A stretch of 62,131 bases of DNA from CAYTTR01 sp964440805 (GTDB taxonomy: Bacteria; Acidobacteriota; Aminicenantia; Aminicenantales; Aminicenantaceae): the NCBI GenBank assembly GCA_964440805.1, contig CAYTTR010000013.1:1-62131 (forward strand). The letters run 5' to 3'. Positions 34,177-42,890 of this stretch are shown piece by piece (the stretch's first letter is position 1; each line of letters opens with the position of its first letter). The notes below the pieces were generated by a model. It ran no database searches and had not been told where the DNA came from. It was given only the letters and a program-made list of their open reading frames with translations. The position numbers and the translations under genes were made by a program.

Positions 34177-34710
34177 ATGAAATCAGAACTATTGTCCATG
34201 TTTCCGGAATTTGATAGGTTCCGGAGTGAAGATATCAAGGAAAAAACTCTTTTGGTCTGGGAAGAAGCTGTGAAAAAAGGGGGATGGAGCTGTGAAGATC
34301 TTCTTCAAATGCCTTTTACCCTGTTGATTGATAAAACCAATATAAACATCATAGAACACACCCGGGCGGTCACGGGATGTGCCATGGCCACAGCCGAGGT
34401 TTTAGAAAAAATATACGGTCAAAAAATATCCATTAATAAAGATTATCTTCTTTCCGGTGCTTTACTTCATGATATCGGCAAGCTTTTTGAATATGAAAAG
34501 AAAGAGGGAAGATTTCAGAAAAGTCTGTCGGGCAAAATGTTGAGACACCCTGTTTCCGGAGCAGTTTTTGCGGCCCGGTACGGTCTTCCTGAGGACATCT
34601 TGCACATCATTGCCGCCCATTCCAAAGAAGGCGATGGGAGGAGATGCACAATAGAGGCGATCATCGTTAATCATGCCGATTTTGTCAATTTTGAACCATT
34701 TAAAATTTAA
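34177..34710 (+). CDS. HD-domain phosphohydrolase
   Basis: A 177-residue metal-dependent HD hydrolase. Metal ligands expected for the family are visible: IIEHTRAV (about 62), LLHDIGK with the HD doublet (about 98-99), RHPVSG, IIAAHSKEGDG and NHADF near the C terminus. It begins directly after the citryl-CoA lyase stop and ends 17 nt before the aconitase-type gene, so it is inside the metabolic operon. No reaction of known citrate pathways calls for an HD enzyme. Regulatory nucleotide or phosphometabolite removal is conceivable but unproven. Confidence 0.8.
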   Translation: MKSELLSMFPEFDRFRSEDIKEKTLLVWEEAVKKGGWSCEDLLQMPFTLLIDKTNINIIEHTRAVTGCAMATAEVLEKIYGQKISINKDYLLSGALLHDIGKLFEYEKKEGRFQKSLSGKMLRHPVSGAVFAARYGLPEDILHIIAAHSKEGDGRRCTIEAIIVNHADFVNFEPFKI

Positions 34711-34727
34711 ATCCTGGAGGAAACAGC

Positions 34728-35981
34728 TTGGGCAAGACCCTGACGGAAAAAATTCTCGGCCGAAAAGCGGGAAAGCCCGTTTCAGCCGGTGAGCTGATTA
34801 CGGTTTCTCCGGATTTTATTCTTTCCCACGATAATACGGCAGCCATAATAAAAGAATTTCTTAAATTGGGGGTAAACAGGGTTAAAAATCCGGAAAAGCC
34901 GGTTATTATTCTGGATCATGTGGTCCCGGCTTCGTCCGAGAAATATGCCCAGAATCACAAGACAATCAGAGAATTTGTTGCCGGCCAGAAGATCAGTCAT
35001 TTCTTCGATATAAATTGCGGCATATGTCACCAAGTTTTTTCCGAAAACGGATTTGCTTTACCCGGAAGACTGATAGTTGGAGCCGATTCTCATACCACCA
35101 CCTATGGAGCTTTCGGTGCATTTTCTGCTGGAATCGGCCGGTCCGAAGTAGCTGCTCTCTGGGCCACAGATGAAATCTGGCTTCGAGTGCCCGAAACAAT
35201 TCAGGTACGTCTGAGCAATAAGCCGGCTGAAGGCGTCTCCGCCAAAGATGTGATTCTTAAAATCATAGGAGACCATGGAGCCGACAGAGCCAACTACAAG
35301 GCTGTAGAATTCACAGGGGATGGAGCAGAACAATTTTCTATTGCCTCCCGTATGGTGCTTTGTAATATGGCTGCAGAGATGGGAGCCAAGAATGCCTGTT
35401 TTGCTCCAGAAGATAAAACATTTACCTGGCTTGAAGAAAGAGGGTTTCCCAGAGTCCCGGCTTTATTATCTGATCCCGAGGCAGTCTATGAAGCTTATAT
35501 TGATTATGATTTAAGCCGGCTTGTCCCGCAAGTAGCCTGTCCCCACTCTGTGGATAATGTTAAGCCGGTAACAGAAGTTGAAGGAGAGATTTTCCATCAA
35601 GCCCTTATTGGAACTTGTACCAACGGACGGCTGGAGGACCTTCAGGCGGCAGCAGCGGTTCTTAAAGGACGAAAAATCAATCCAAAGGTAAGGGTTTTGG
35701 TTATACCGGCTTCACGGAAAGAATATTTGAAGGCTATCCGGGAAGGGATTATGGAAGTTCTTTCTGAAGCAGGATGCGTTATTTTAAACCCGGGCTGCGG
35801 TCCTTGCCTCGGAGCTCATCAGGGAATACTTGCTCCCGGTGAAGCGGCTTTGAGCACGGCCAATCGGAATTTCCGGGGGAGGATGGGCAGCCGCGACTCC
35901 TTTATTTATTTAGCCTCGCCGGCTACTGTGGCTGCTTCAGCAGTAGAAGGCAGAATTACAGATCCAAGGAAATTTCTATGA
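34728..35981 (+). CDS. Aconitase/homoaconitase/isopropylmalate isomerase large subunit (pair 1)
   Basis: A 417-residue LeuC/HacA-type Fe-S hydro-lyase. Cluster cysteines occur in GTCTNGRLEDL and NPGCGPCLGAH; substrate-binding segments include VGADSHTTTYGAFGAF and VIPASRKEY. It starts at TTG 34728, with CTGGAGG 7 nt upstream. Members of this group isomerise citrate, homocitrate, isopropylmalate or dimethylmalate, and sequence alone does not separate them. Position between a citryl-CoA module and an isocitrate-dehydrogenase-type gene favours a citrate/isocitrate role. Confidence 0.85.
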   Translation: MGKTLTEKILGRKAGKPVSAGELITVSPDFILSHDNTAAIIKEFLKLGVNRVKNPEKPVIILDHVVPASSEKYAQNHKTIREFVAGQKISHFFDINCGICHQVFSENGFALPGRLIVGADSHTTTYGAFGAFSAGIGRSEVAALWATDEIWLRVPETIQVRLSNKPAEGVSAKDVILKIIGDHGADRANYKAVEFTGDGAEQFSIASRMVLCNMAAEMGAKNACFAPEDKTFTWLEERGFPRVPALLSDPEAVYEAYIDYDLSRLVPQVACPHSVDNVKPVTEVEGEIFHQALIGTCTNGRLEDLQAAAAVLKGRKINPKVRVLVIPASRKEYLKAIREGIMEVLSEAGCVILNPGCGPCLGAHQGILAPGEAALSTANRNFRGRMGSRDSFIYLASPATVAASAVEGRITDPRKFL

Positions 35982-36481
35982 GAGAAGGAAAAGTCTGGAA
36001 GTACGGGGATAATATTAACACTGACGTTATCTTTCCAGGAAAATATACCTATGCTATCATGGAACCGGAAGAAATGGCCAAACATGCCCTGGAAGATCTT
36101 GATCCTGACTTTGCCCGGAAGGTCAAGTTAGGTGACGTGGTGGTAGCAGGAAGAAATTTTGGTTGTGGCAGTTCTCGTGAACAGGCTGCTGCTTGCTTGA
36201 AGGCAGCTGGAGCCCAGGCTATTATAGCCAAGTCATTCGCTCGTATATTTTTCCGGAATGCCATAAACTTGGGTCTTCCAGTGATTCAATCTGAAGAAAT
36301 AGTTAACCAGTTATCTTCTGGGGATTCTGTGACTATTGATTTAAAAAGGGGGAAAGTTAAAGTAAATGAAAAAGTCCTGTCGTTTCCTCTTTTCCCTGAA
36401 TCTGTAACCAGAATTTTGGCTGCAGGAGGCTTAATTCCTTATACTAAGGAAAAATTAAAGGAATCGGGCAGAAAAAAATAA
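35978..36481 (+). CDS. Aconitase/isopropylmalate isomerase small subunit (pair 1)
   Basis: A 167-residue LeuD/HacB-type swivel subunit. It has the NTDVIFPGKY start, the catalytic GRNFGCGSSREQAA block (about 59-72), and FARIFFRNAINLGLP. The substrate-recognition loop after the first strand reads YTYA; experimentally typed methanogen enzymes have YLRT (homoaconitase) or YLVY/YLTY types (isopropylmalate), so this one is not diagnostic. It overlaps the large-subunit stop by 4 nt. Confidence 0.85.
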   Translation: MREGKVWKYGDNINTDVIFPGKYTYAIMEPEEMAKHALEDLDPDFARKVKLGDVVVAGRNFGCGSSREQAAACLKAAGAQAIIAKSFARIFFRNAINLGLPVIQSEEIVNQLSSGDSVTIDLKRGKVKVNEKVLSFPLFPESVTRILAAGGLIPYTKEKLKESGRKK

Positions 36482-36521
36482 TCCCTATGGAGTAATAATA
36501 ATTTAAATGGAGGAGTTTTAT

Positions 36522-37637
36522 ATGGCCAAATACAGAATTGCTGTTCTACCAGGCGATGGCGTCGGCAAGGACGTCATAGAATCCGCCATGATTGTTCTGG
36601 ATAAAACCGGATTGGATGCTGATTTTATATTCGGTGATATTGGTTGGGATTTTTGGTGTAAAGAAGGCAATCCTCTTCCTGATAGGACCCTGGAAATGCT
36701 GAGGAAAACCGATGCCTGCCTTTTTGGAGCCATAACTTCCAAGCCCAAGGAGGATGCTCTCAAGGAATTATCTTCGGAGTTGACTGAACATGGTTATTCT
36801 TACTTCAGTCCTATAGTCCGTCTTAGGCAAGAGTTTGACCTCTATACAAACCTTCGGCCTTGCAAGGCCTATCCGGGAAATCCTCTTAACTACAGGGACG
36901 ATATCGATCTGGTTATTTTCAGGGAAAACACAGAAGGTATGTATGCCGGAGTGGAATTTCATCCTCTTCCGGAAAAAGTGAGGGAAGCTCTTCTAATCCA
37001 TCCCAAGATGCAGAAATTCAAGAATATTCCGGCTGAAGAGCTGGCCCTTTCTACCCGGATAATGACCAAAAAGGGATGTGAGAGGATTTTACGGAAAGCT
37101 TTTGATTACGCCAGAGAAAAAAAGAGAAAATCAGTAACTATAGTGGAGAAACCCAATGTTCTAAGAGAAACCGGGGGCTTCATTCTGGATATTGCCCGGA
37201 AAATGTCCAGAGATTACTCTGAGATTGAGTTCTGGGAGACCAATGTGGATGCTATGGCCATGTGGCTGGTTAAGAATCCCCAGGATTATGATGTTTTAGT
37301 GGCGGAGAATCTTTTTGGAGATATTATTTCCGACTTGTCGGCTCAATTAATTGGAGGACTGGGATTTGCTTGCAGTGGAAACATCGGCGAAAGTTATGCT
37401 GTTTTTGAACCCACCCACGGCTCAGCTCCAAAATATAGCGGAATGTACAAAATTAATCCTATGGCCATGATTTTGGCTGCAAAAATGTTGCTGGAATGGC
37501 TGGATGAAACAGATCTGGCCCAGGCTATAGAGAAGGCAGTGGCTGGAGTTATAAAAGAAGGAAAAGTCAGAACTTATGATATGGGCGGGTCTGCGTCGAC
37601 GCTGGATGTTGCCCGGGCGGTTGCTGCCAGGATTTAA
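36522..37637 (+). CDS. Isocitrate/homoisocitrate/isopropylmalate dehydrogenase family enzyme
   Basis: A 371-residue beta-decarboxylating dehydrogenase. Seen: LPGDGVGKDVI, the substrate arginines in RLRQEFDLYTNLRP (about 104-117), VIFRENTEGMYAGVEF, VEKPNVLR, and the metal aspartates in the NLFGDIISDLSAQ region. The cofactor loop HGSAPKYSG..KINP has the Lys-Tyr pair that marks NADP-using isocitrate dehydrogenases. At the position of E. coli Ser113-x-Asn115 it has S-P-I, so the asparagine contact is changed. I chose ATG 36522 with GGAGGAG upstream; ATG 36507 would place that site inside the gene. Confidence 0.82.
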   Translation: MAKYRIAVLPGDGVGKDVIESAMIVLDKTGLDADFIFGDIGWDFWCKEGNPLPDRTLEMLRKTDACLFGAITSKPKEDALKELSSELTEHGYSYFSPIVRLRQEFDLYTNLRPCKAYPGNPLNYRDDIDLVIFRENTEGMYAGVEFHPLPEKVREALLIHPKMQKFKNIPAEELALSTRIMTKKGCERILRKAFDYAREKKRKSVTIVEKPNVLRETGGFILDIARKMSRDYSEIEFWETNVDAMAMWLVKNPQDYDVLVAENLFGDIISDLSAQLIGGLGFACSGNIGESYAVFEPTHGSAPKYSGMYKINPMAMILAAKMLLEWLDETDLAQAIEKAVAGVIKEGKVRTYDMGGSASTLDVARAVAARI

Positions 37638-37656
37638 CCAGCCTGGATTTTTTAAA

Positions 37657-38907
37657 ATGGGACAAACAGTTATAGAAAAGATCATTCAGAAGCACTCAGA
37701 TGATGAGGTTAAACCAGGTAAGATTGTCTGGATGGGTTTGGATATTGTTTCGGCCAGGGATTTTGGAGGTCCGAATGTCGCCCGTCTTTTTGATGAGCAC
37801 TATGGAGAAAGTCTTGTGTTTGACAGAAAGAAGGTCTTTTTTACCTTTGACCTGTGTGTTCCGGCTTGTACTTTAAGGTATGCTGATAATCAGCAGTTGT
37901 GCCGTGAGTTTGCCCAAAAAAAAGGCTTCGAGGTATATGATGTAGACAGAGGAATAGGTTCCCATGTGTTAATGGAAGAAGGATTGGCCCGGCCAGGAGC
38001 TGCTGTAGTGGGGACAGACAGCCATATGAACATATTGGGAGCGGTTAATTGTTTCGGCCAGGGAATGGGAGATGTGGATATAACCTTTGCCTGCCGGACC
38101 GGAAAAACCTGGTTTGAAGTTCCAGAAACCGTCAGGATTGAAATTAAGGGGGAACCTGGCCCGGCGGTTAGAGCCAAGGATTTAATCCTTTATCTTTGCC
38201 GGGTCCTGGAAACAAGGAAAATCGCCCTCAAGGCGGCTGAATTCTATGGGGATTATGTGGACAGTCTTTCCCTTTCCAGCCGAATTACTTTTTGCAGTAT
38301 GATCACTGAAATGGCTGGAATAATAGGATTCGTGCCAACTTGGGGAAAATCTGTAGTTGAAGAAATAAAGGCTATATCCGGCTTGAAAAGCTTTGCTTCT
38401 CTTCTGGATGATGACGCCGCCTATTCAGAACGCCTGGAGATAGATATATCCGGTCTCCCGCCTCAGGTGGCAGTGCCTTATTTGCCCACCAAGGTCAAGG
38501 ATGTAGGCCAACTTAAAGGTACCAGGATTAGTTCGGGATTTTTAGGGTCCTGTACCAACGGAAGAGAGGATGATTTCCGGCGGGCAGCTGAAATTTTAAA
38601 AGGACAAAAAGTTTATTCTGGAGTTATGCTTCGGGCGGTTCCAGCCACCCGCCGGGTTTACAGAAACCTTTTAGAGGAGGGTATTCTTAAGACCCTTTTT
38701 GAGAGCGGAGTGATTATCAGTAATCCCGGTTGTGGTGGATGTGCGGAAGGTCATATCGGATTAACCGGCCGGGGAGAAATTCAGATTTCCACCGGGAACC
38801 GGAATTTTCTGGGAAAACAAGGCAAAGGCCAGACTTATTTAGCCAGTCCAGAAGTGGTGGCTGCCTCCTGTATAGCCGGGGAAATAATAAGTCCGGAGGA
38901 TTTATAA
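37657..38907 (+). CDS. Aconitase/isopropylmalate isomerase large subunit, divergent (pair 2)
   Basis: A 416-residue LeuC-type protein. Cluster cysteines lie in GSCTNGREDD and NPGCGGCAEGH; it also has VGTDSHMNILGAVNCFGQGMG and RAVPATRRVY. It differs clearly from pair 1: the N-terminal WMGLDIVSARDFGGPNVAR segment and the DSHMNILGA loop replace the DSHTTTYGA of canonical enzymes, so substrate choice is likely different. ATG 37657 is preferred; an upstream in-frame ATG at 37576 would overlap the dehydrogenase gene. It starts 19 nt after that gene. Confidence 0.8.
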   Translation: MGQTVIEKIIQKHSDDEVKPGKIVWMGLDIVSARDFGGPNVARLFDEHYGESLVFDRKKVFFTFDLCVPACTLRYADNQQLCREFAQKKGFEVYDVDRGIGSHVLMEEGLARPGAAVVGTDSHMNILGAVNCFGQGMGDVDITFACRTGKTWFEVPETVRIEIKGEPGPAVRAKDLILYLCRVLETRKIALKAAEFYGDYVDSLSLSSRITFCSMITEMAGIIGFVPTWGKSVVEEIKAISGLKSFASLLDDDAAYSERLEIDISGLPPQVAVPYLPTKVKDVGQLKGTRISSGFLGSCTNGREDDFRRAAEILKGQKVYSGVMLRAVPATRRVYRNLLEEGILKTLFESGVIISNPGCGGCAEGHIGLTGRGEIQISTGNRNFLGKQGKGQTYLASPEVVAASCIAGEIISPEDL

Positions 38908-39458
38908 TGAGACGTCTTCTGATAGAGGGAAGAATCTGGATTTTAGAGGATAACCAAGGGGGCTTGATTGAGGATATTGATACTGATCAAATTTACCATA
39001 ATGCTTACCTTCATATTACAGATAGAAAAGAAATGGGAAAGTATGCCCTAAGTAATCTTAAGGGATGGGAGGATTTCCCTAAAAAAGCCAAGCCCGGAGA
39101 TGTTCTTGTGGCAGGGAGAAATTTTGGAGCCGGCTCTTCCAGACAACAAGCGGTGGATTGCTTCCTGGCTTTGAAAATTGGAGGAATCATAGCCCCTTCT
39201 TTTGGTGCTATTTATTTCAGGAATGCAGTGAATTCTGCTTTTCCCCTTATAAGATGGCCCAAAATAGTTTCTTTAGTCCAGGAAGGTGACATCAGGTCCG
39301 GTGACCGCCTGGCCATGGAATTATCTTCGGGGAGAGGAATCGTTATGGATAAAAAGAAGGTATTTTCTTTCTCCCCTCTGAGTGGAGTTCAACTTGATAT
39401 CCTTGAATCGGGGGGTCTTTTTCAGTACGGAAAACAGTTAGCAGGAAACTATCAGTAA
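38907..39458 (+). CDS. Aconitase/isopropylmalate isomerase small subunit (pair 2)
   Basis: A 183-residue swivel subunit. It begins RRLLIEGRIWILEDN, carries an IDTDQIYHNAYLHITD loop where LeuD proteins choose substrates, then the catalytic GRNFGAGSSRQQAVD and FGAIYFRNAVNSAFP. In the catalytic loop, alanine stands where pair 1 has cysteine. ATG 38907 shares a base with the large-subunit stop (TAATG) behind a GGAGG site. The stop shares a base with tsaB, so metabolic and tRNA-modification genes are in one transcript. Confidence 0.82.
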   Translation: MRRLLIEGRIWILEDNQGGLIEDIDTDQIYHNAYLHITDRKEMGKYALSNLKGWEDFPKKAKPGDVLVAGRNFGAGSSRQQAVDCFLALKIGGIIAPSFGAIYFRNAVNSAFPLIRWPKIVSLVQEGDIRSGDRLAMELSSGRGIVMDKKKVFSFSPLSGVQLDILESGGLFQYGKQLAGNYQ

Positions 39459-40159
39459 TGATTATTTTGGCTGTTGACACCACCACCCCAGCCGGTTCTA
39501 CAGCCTTATTGAAAAATTCCCGAATTCTGGCTGAAGTTAATTTGGATTCACCGTCAACTTTTTCAGAGAGACTTCTTTTATCGGTTGAATTAATGCTTAA
39601 AGCTCAACATGTCTCCATCAAGGAAGTGGATGGTTATGCGGTTGCTTCAGGGCCCGGTTCTTTTACCGGTATTCGCATCGGTCTCAGCACAATTAAAGCC
39701 TTAGCTTATGCCTCTTGTAAGCCGGTGGCTGCTGTTTCCAGCCTGGAAGCACTCGGCCTGAAAGCCAATCAAAAACCGGGGTCTCTGGTATGTCCGCTAA
39801 TTGATGCCAAGAAGGGAGAAATCTATGCAGCTCTTTTTGAAATAGTATCCAGTGGTTTAAGGGAAATCGTTCCCCAGGGAGCTTATAAACCGGATAAATT
39901 GTTTTCTTCTCTTCCTTCCCACAGAATAATTCATTTTATCGGTAACGGCAGGGAGGTCCTTAAAAAAAAAATTTTTGCTTATTTTAAGGATAAAGCCCGG
40001 TTTCCCTTTAGATCTTTTTTTATAGCCGGGGAGGTGGGTCTCCTGGGATTGAAGCTTTTAAAATCGGGAAAGGGAAAAGCTCATCAAGAAGTTTTGCCCC
40101 TTTATCTCCGAAAATCCCAGGCGGAGGAAAAAAATACAGAAACCGGCATCTCCTTCTGA
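39458..40159 (+). CDS. tsaB: tRNA threonylcarbamoyladenosine protein TsaB
   Basis: A 233-residue actin-fold partner of TsaD in making t6A37 on tRNA. It begins MIILAVDTTTPAGSTALL and contains the hallmark VASGPGSFTGIRIGLSTIKAL (split here over about 62-82), and PLIDAKKGEIYAALF. It is about the expected length. rimI follows at once, the common tsaB-rimI order. Confidence 0.93.
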   Translation: MIILAVDTTTPAGSTALLKNSRILAEVNLDSPSTFSERLLLSVELMLKAQHVSIKEVDGYAVASGPGSFTGIRIGLSTIKALAYASCKPVAAVSSLEALGLKANQKPGSLVCPLIDAKKGEIYAALFEIVSSGLREIVPQGAYKPDKLFSSLPSHRIIHFIGNGREVLKKKIFAYFKDKARFPFRSFFIAGEVGLLGLKLLKSGKGKAHQEVLPLYLRKSQAEEKNTETGISF

Positions 40160-40178
40160 ATCATTCATTCTGCGGAAG

Positions 40179-40616
40179 ATGAAAGAAGAAGATCTTCCGG
40201 CAGTAGTTGAAATTGAGTGTTTGTCTTTTTCCACTCCCTGGCCAGAGACATCTTTCAAAGGAGAATTGGAAAACAAACCTATTTCTAATCCTTATGTTGT
40301 TGTTTCTAAGAAATTGGCTAAAGTTATCGGTTATATTATTTTCTGGAGGATTGGGGATGAAGCTCAGATTGCCAACGTAGCGGTACATCCGGATTACCGC
40401 CGGAAGGGCATTGGAAAGAAAGTGGTGGAAAAAATCCTTTCTCTTCTTATGAGAGAAGAGGTGCGGTTTGTTATTCTTGAGGTCAGGCCTTCAAATACTG
40501 TGGCCAGAGCTCTTTACCATAAACTGGGATTTGAGGTTATCGGAGTAAGAGAGGGATATTACCGGGACCCTCAGGAAAATGCCCTTATTATGGGCAAAAC
40601 TCTGGAGGGTAATTAA
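40179..40616 (+). CDS. rimI: Ribosomal-protein-alanine N-acetyltransferase-like GNAT protein
   Basis: A 145-residue GNAT acetyltransferase. Acetyl-CoA motif A is VAVHPDYRRKGIGKKV (about 67-82), followed by ILEVRPSNTVARALYHKLGFE and the C-terminal GYYRDPQENALIMGKTL typical of RimI. ATG 40179 lacks a ribosome site, and the codons just before it (FILRK) also look like the RimI beta-1 strand, so translation may begin slightly upstream at a non-standard codon. The 3' end overlaps truA on the other strand by 29 nt. Confidence 0.87.
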   Translation: MKEEDLPAVVEIECLSFSTPWPETSFKGELENKPISNPYVVVSKKLAKVIGYIIFWRIGDEAQIANVAVHPDYRRKGIGKKVVEKILSLLMREEVRFVILEVRPSNTVARALYHKLGFEVIGVREGYYRDPQENALIMGKTLEGN

Positions 40617-41334
40617 CTTTTAGTAAACACAGTCCATGAGCCGGGGCTGTCGGAATTTTAAGGCTTCGTTTCTTTTTCTGAAACAGCTCTTCAATCATTT
40701 CGGACCTGAGCTTGCCTTTGCCTATCTCTAAGAGAGCTCCTGCCATAGTCCGGGCCATATAGCGAAGAAAACCGTCCGCTTCCACTGTATAAATGATTTC
40801 GTTTCCTTTTTGCCTTACCCTGGAGCGTTTTATCCATCGAAGCGGATTAAGATGTTTGTTGGAAGAGAAGGCTGAAAAATCAGCCTGGCGCTGGAAAAGC
40901 AAAGCAGCTTCCTTCATCGCTTCAACATCAAGAGGAAAGGGATGGAAAAGAGTATATCTTAATAAAAAGGGAGATATATTAGACTGATTAAAGATTCTGT
41001 ACTGGTACACTTTGGATAAGGCTGATTTTCTTGCCTGGAATTCGGGTGGGACTTCATGAACTGAGAGAATCCGGATGCTCCAGGGGAGACCGGCATTTAA
41101 AGCCCGGAGAAGAGTTGCTATATCCAAGGTCAGGTCGGCCTTAAAACTGACAACCTGGCCGGCAGCATGAACTCCGGCATCGGTTCTGCCGGAACCGATA
41201 ATGGGAACTCTTTTTCCGGCAATTCCGGCTAAGGTATTTTCTATCGCACCTTGAATGGTTTCTCTGTCCGGTTGACGCTGCCAGCCATGGAAGTCAAAGC
41301 CGTCATATGCAACGACGATTTTATGATTTTTCAT
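40588..41334 (-). CDS. truA: tRNA pseudouridine synthase A
   Basis: Makes pseudouridine at positions 38-40 of tRNAs. 248 residues, with VAYDGFDFHGWQRQP at the N terminus, the catalytic aspartate in GSGRTDAGVHAAGQV (about 47-61), and a C-terminal DGFLRYMARTMAGALLEIGKG. Normal length. The start overlaps the upstream TIGR00725 gene by 4 nt. Confidence 0.95.
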   Translation of the reverse strand: MKNHKIVVAYDGFDFHGWQRQPDRETIQGAIENTLAGIAGKRVPIIGSGRTDAGVHAAGQVVSFKADLTLDIATLLRALNAGLPWSIRILSVHEVPPEFQARKSALSKVYQYRIFNQSNISPFLLRYTLFHPFPLDVEAMKEAALLFQRQADFSAFSSNKHLNPLRWIKRSRVRQKGNEIIYTVEADGFLRYMARTMAGALLEIGKGKLRSEMIEELFQKKKRSLKIPTAPAHGLCLLKVNYPPEFCP

Positions 41335-41819
41335 TCAGTTTCATTCGGTTCAAGAGGATAGAAGTTTTTCCAGGCCAAAGCGACTGCTTCTTCAGGGGTC
41401 TTGGCTTGTTTAATTCCCGGGATATCCCAGGTTTGAAGCCCGATTACCGGTTTTCCGTAGATAGCGCTGTAGGCTATTTCGCTTAAAGTGCCGAATTTAC
41501 CGTCTATGGCAATAATAACATCAGAATTCAAGGCCACCAAGGAATTACGGCTGTATCCCATGCCGGTAGCAATAGCAATATCTATATATTTATTGGCATC
41601 CCGGCGGGAGTTGCCGGGCAGGATGCCTATGGTAATTCCTCCCGCCTGTTTAACTCCCCTGGCGGCTGCTTCCATAATTCCGCTTAGTCCTCCGCAGACA
41701 AGAAGGCCGCCCCGTTTTCCGATAAGTTGTCCAACTGAATAGGCTGATTTAAGCGCTTGCGGTTCGGGGACCGAGCCGCCGATTACTCCGATTCGAATTC
41801 TTTCTTTGAGATCAGTCAT
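41331..41819 (-). CDS. TIGR00725/LOG-like nucleotide-binding protein
   Basis: A 162-residue Rossmann protein of the family often called 'possible lysine decarboxylase-like'. It has IGVIGGSVPEPQA, the LVCGGLSGIMEAAARG glycine-rich block (about 39-54), GILPGNSRRDAN, and DGKFGTLSEIAYSA in place of the PGGxGTxxE motif of LOG cytokinin enzymes. The family's true reaction is not settled. It sits 7 nt downstream of mscS and is coupled to truA. Confidence 0.8.
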   Translation of the reverse strand: MTDLKERIRIGVIGGSVPEPQALKSAYSVGQLIGKRGGLLVCGGLSGIMEAAARGVKQAGGITIGILPGNSRRDANKYIDIAIATGMGYSRNSLVALNSDVIIAIDGKFGTLSEIAYSAIYGKPVIGLQTWDIPGIKQAKTPEEAVALAWKNFYPLEPNETE

Positions 41820-41826
41820 GGCCTCT

Positions 41827-42738
41827 TCACTTCTTTTTATTCAATTTATCTTTTTTAGCCTGAATAGCTACCTGCATGGGAGGAGCCATTCCCTGTTTGT
41901 CTTCTCCCATATATAGAGTTACATGAGGGAATGGGATTTCAATATCTTTTTCATCGAATCTTTTTTTCAGTCTCCGGTTGAACTCCCGGCCGATACGCCA
42001 TTGCTTGATAGGCATGGTGGTAGTCCTGGCTCTGATAATTACAGCCGAATCAGCAAATTCATTCAGACCGAGGATTTCTATCGGTTCCAGAATATCGTCT
42101 TTATATTCAGGATCATTCCTCATTTCTTCATCAATTTTTTTGATTACCTCAATCACCTCGTCCACATCCTCTCTGTAAGAAACGCCGATGTCAAAGACAT
42201 AGCGGGAAAATTCTTTAGTCATATTAGTGACAAGGTCTATGTTTCCGTTTGGGATATAATGGACGTTACCTGCCAGGTCGCGAAGCACCGTCATTTTGAG
42301 GTTTATCCGTTCCACAAATCCCCCCTCTCCGGCAATTCGAACAACATCACCTACCCGGATTTGATCCCAGAGAAGGATAAAGAATCCGTTGATGATATCT
42401 TTGACCAGGCTTTGGCCGGCGAAGCCAATGGCTAAACCGGCTATTCCGGCAGCGGCCAGAAGCGGACCGATTTCAATACCCAGGTGTCTCAGAATGGTCA
42501 AAAAAGCTACAATATAGATGAAGGCATTCAAAACATTTCTGATGACTGAAGACAGTGTTTTTGCTCTTTTCTGGGCCTCAACATCAGCTTCTTTCCGGAG
42601 AAAAAGTTTTGTTGCTTTGGAGGAGATCACTCTGATTATTTTTACTGCAATAAGAGTTATGACTAAAATTAAAACAATTTTAAGTCCGCTTGAGAAAAAC
42701 CAATCCCTGACCACAATTAATATCTCATTAAAATCCAT
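41827..42738 (-). CDS. mscS: Small-conductance mechanosensitive channel (MscS family)
   Basis: A 303-residue membrane channel that opens under osmotic downshock. Membrane segments lie at about 17-38, 65-85 and 92-125. The third contains the pore-type Ala/Gly pattern PLLAAAGIAGLAIGFAGQSL. The beta domain follows (DQIRVGDVVRI, VHYIPNG), then the cytoplasmic vestibule. It has a strong ribosome site, AAAGGAGG. It is divergent from the trehalose gene at 42891, and both concern osmotic stress. Confidence 0.93.
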   Translation of the reverse strand: MDFNEILIVVRDWFFSSGLKIVLILVITLIAVKIIRVISSKATKLFLRKEADVEAQKRAKTLSSVIRNVLNAFIYIVAFLTILRHLGIEIGPLLAAAGIAGLAIGFAGQSLVKDIINGFFILLWDQIRVGDVVRIAGEGGFVERINLKMTVLRDLAGNVHYIPNGNIDLVTNMTKEFSRYVFDIGVSYREDVDEVIEVIKKIDEEMRNDPEYKDDILEPIEILGLNEFADSAVIIRARTTTMPIKQWRIGREFNRRLKKRFDEKDIEIPFPHVTLYMGEDKQGMAPPMQVAIQAKKDKLNKKK

Positions 42739-42890
42739 AATGAATACCTCCTTTTAATTTTTTCCCAATGAAGGATAAGATTTATGCTATCATAAAAAAT
42801 AAATTGAGTGAACTTTGAATAAAAACCATAAGGCTTAACAGCAATTTGCTCTGACGGCTGATAAATTATATAATAAAACAAATTCTCATT

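Noticed and set aside
41923..42435. 170-codon frame opposite mscS
   Set aside because: Antisense shadow; the MscS product is unambiguous.
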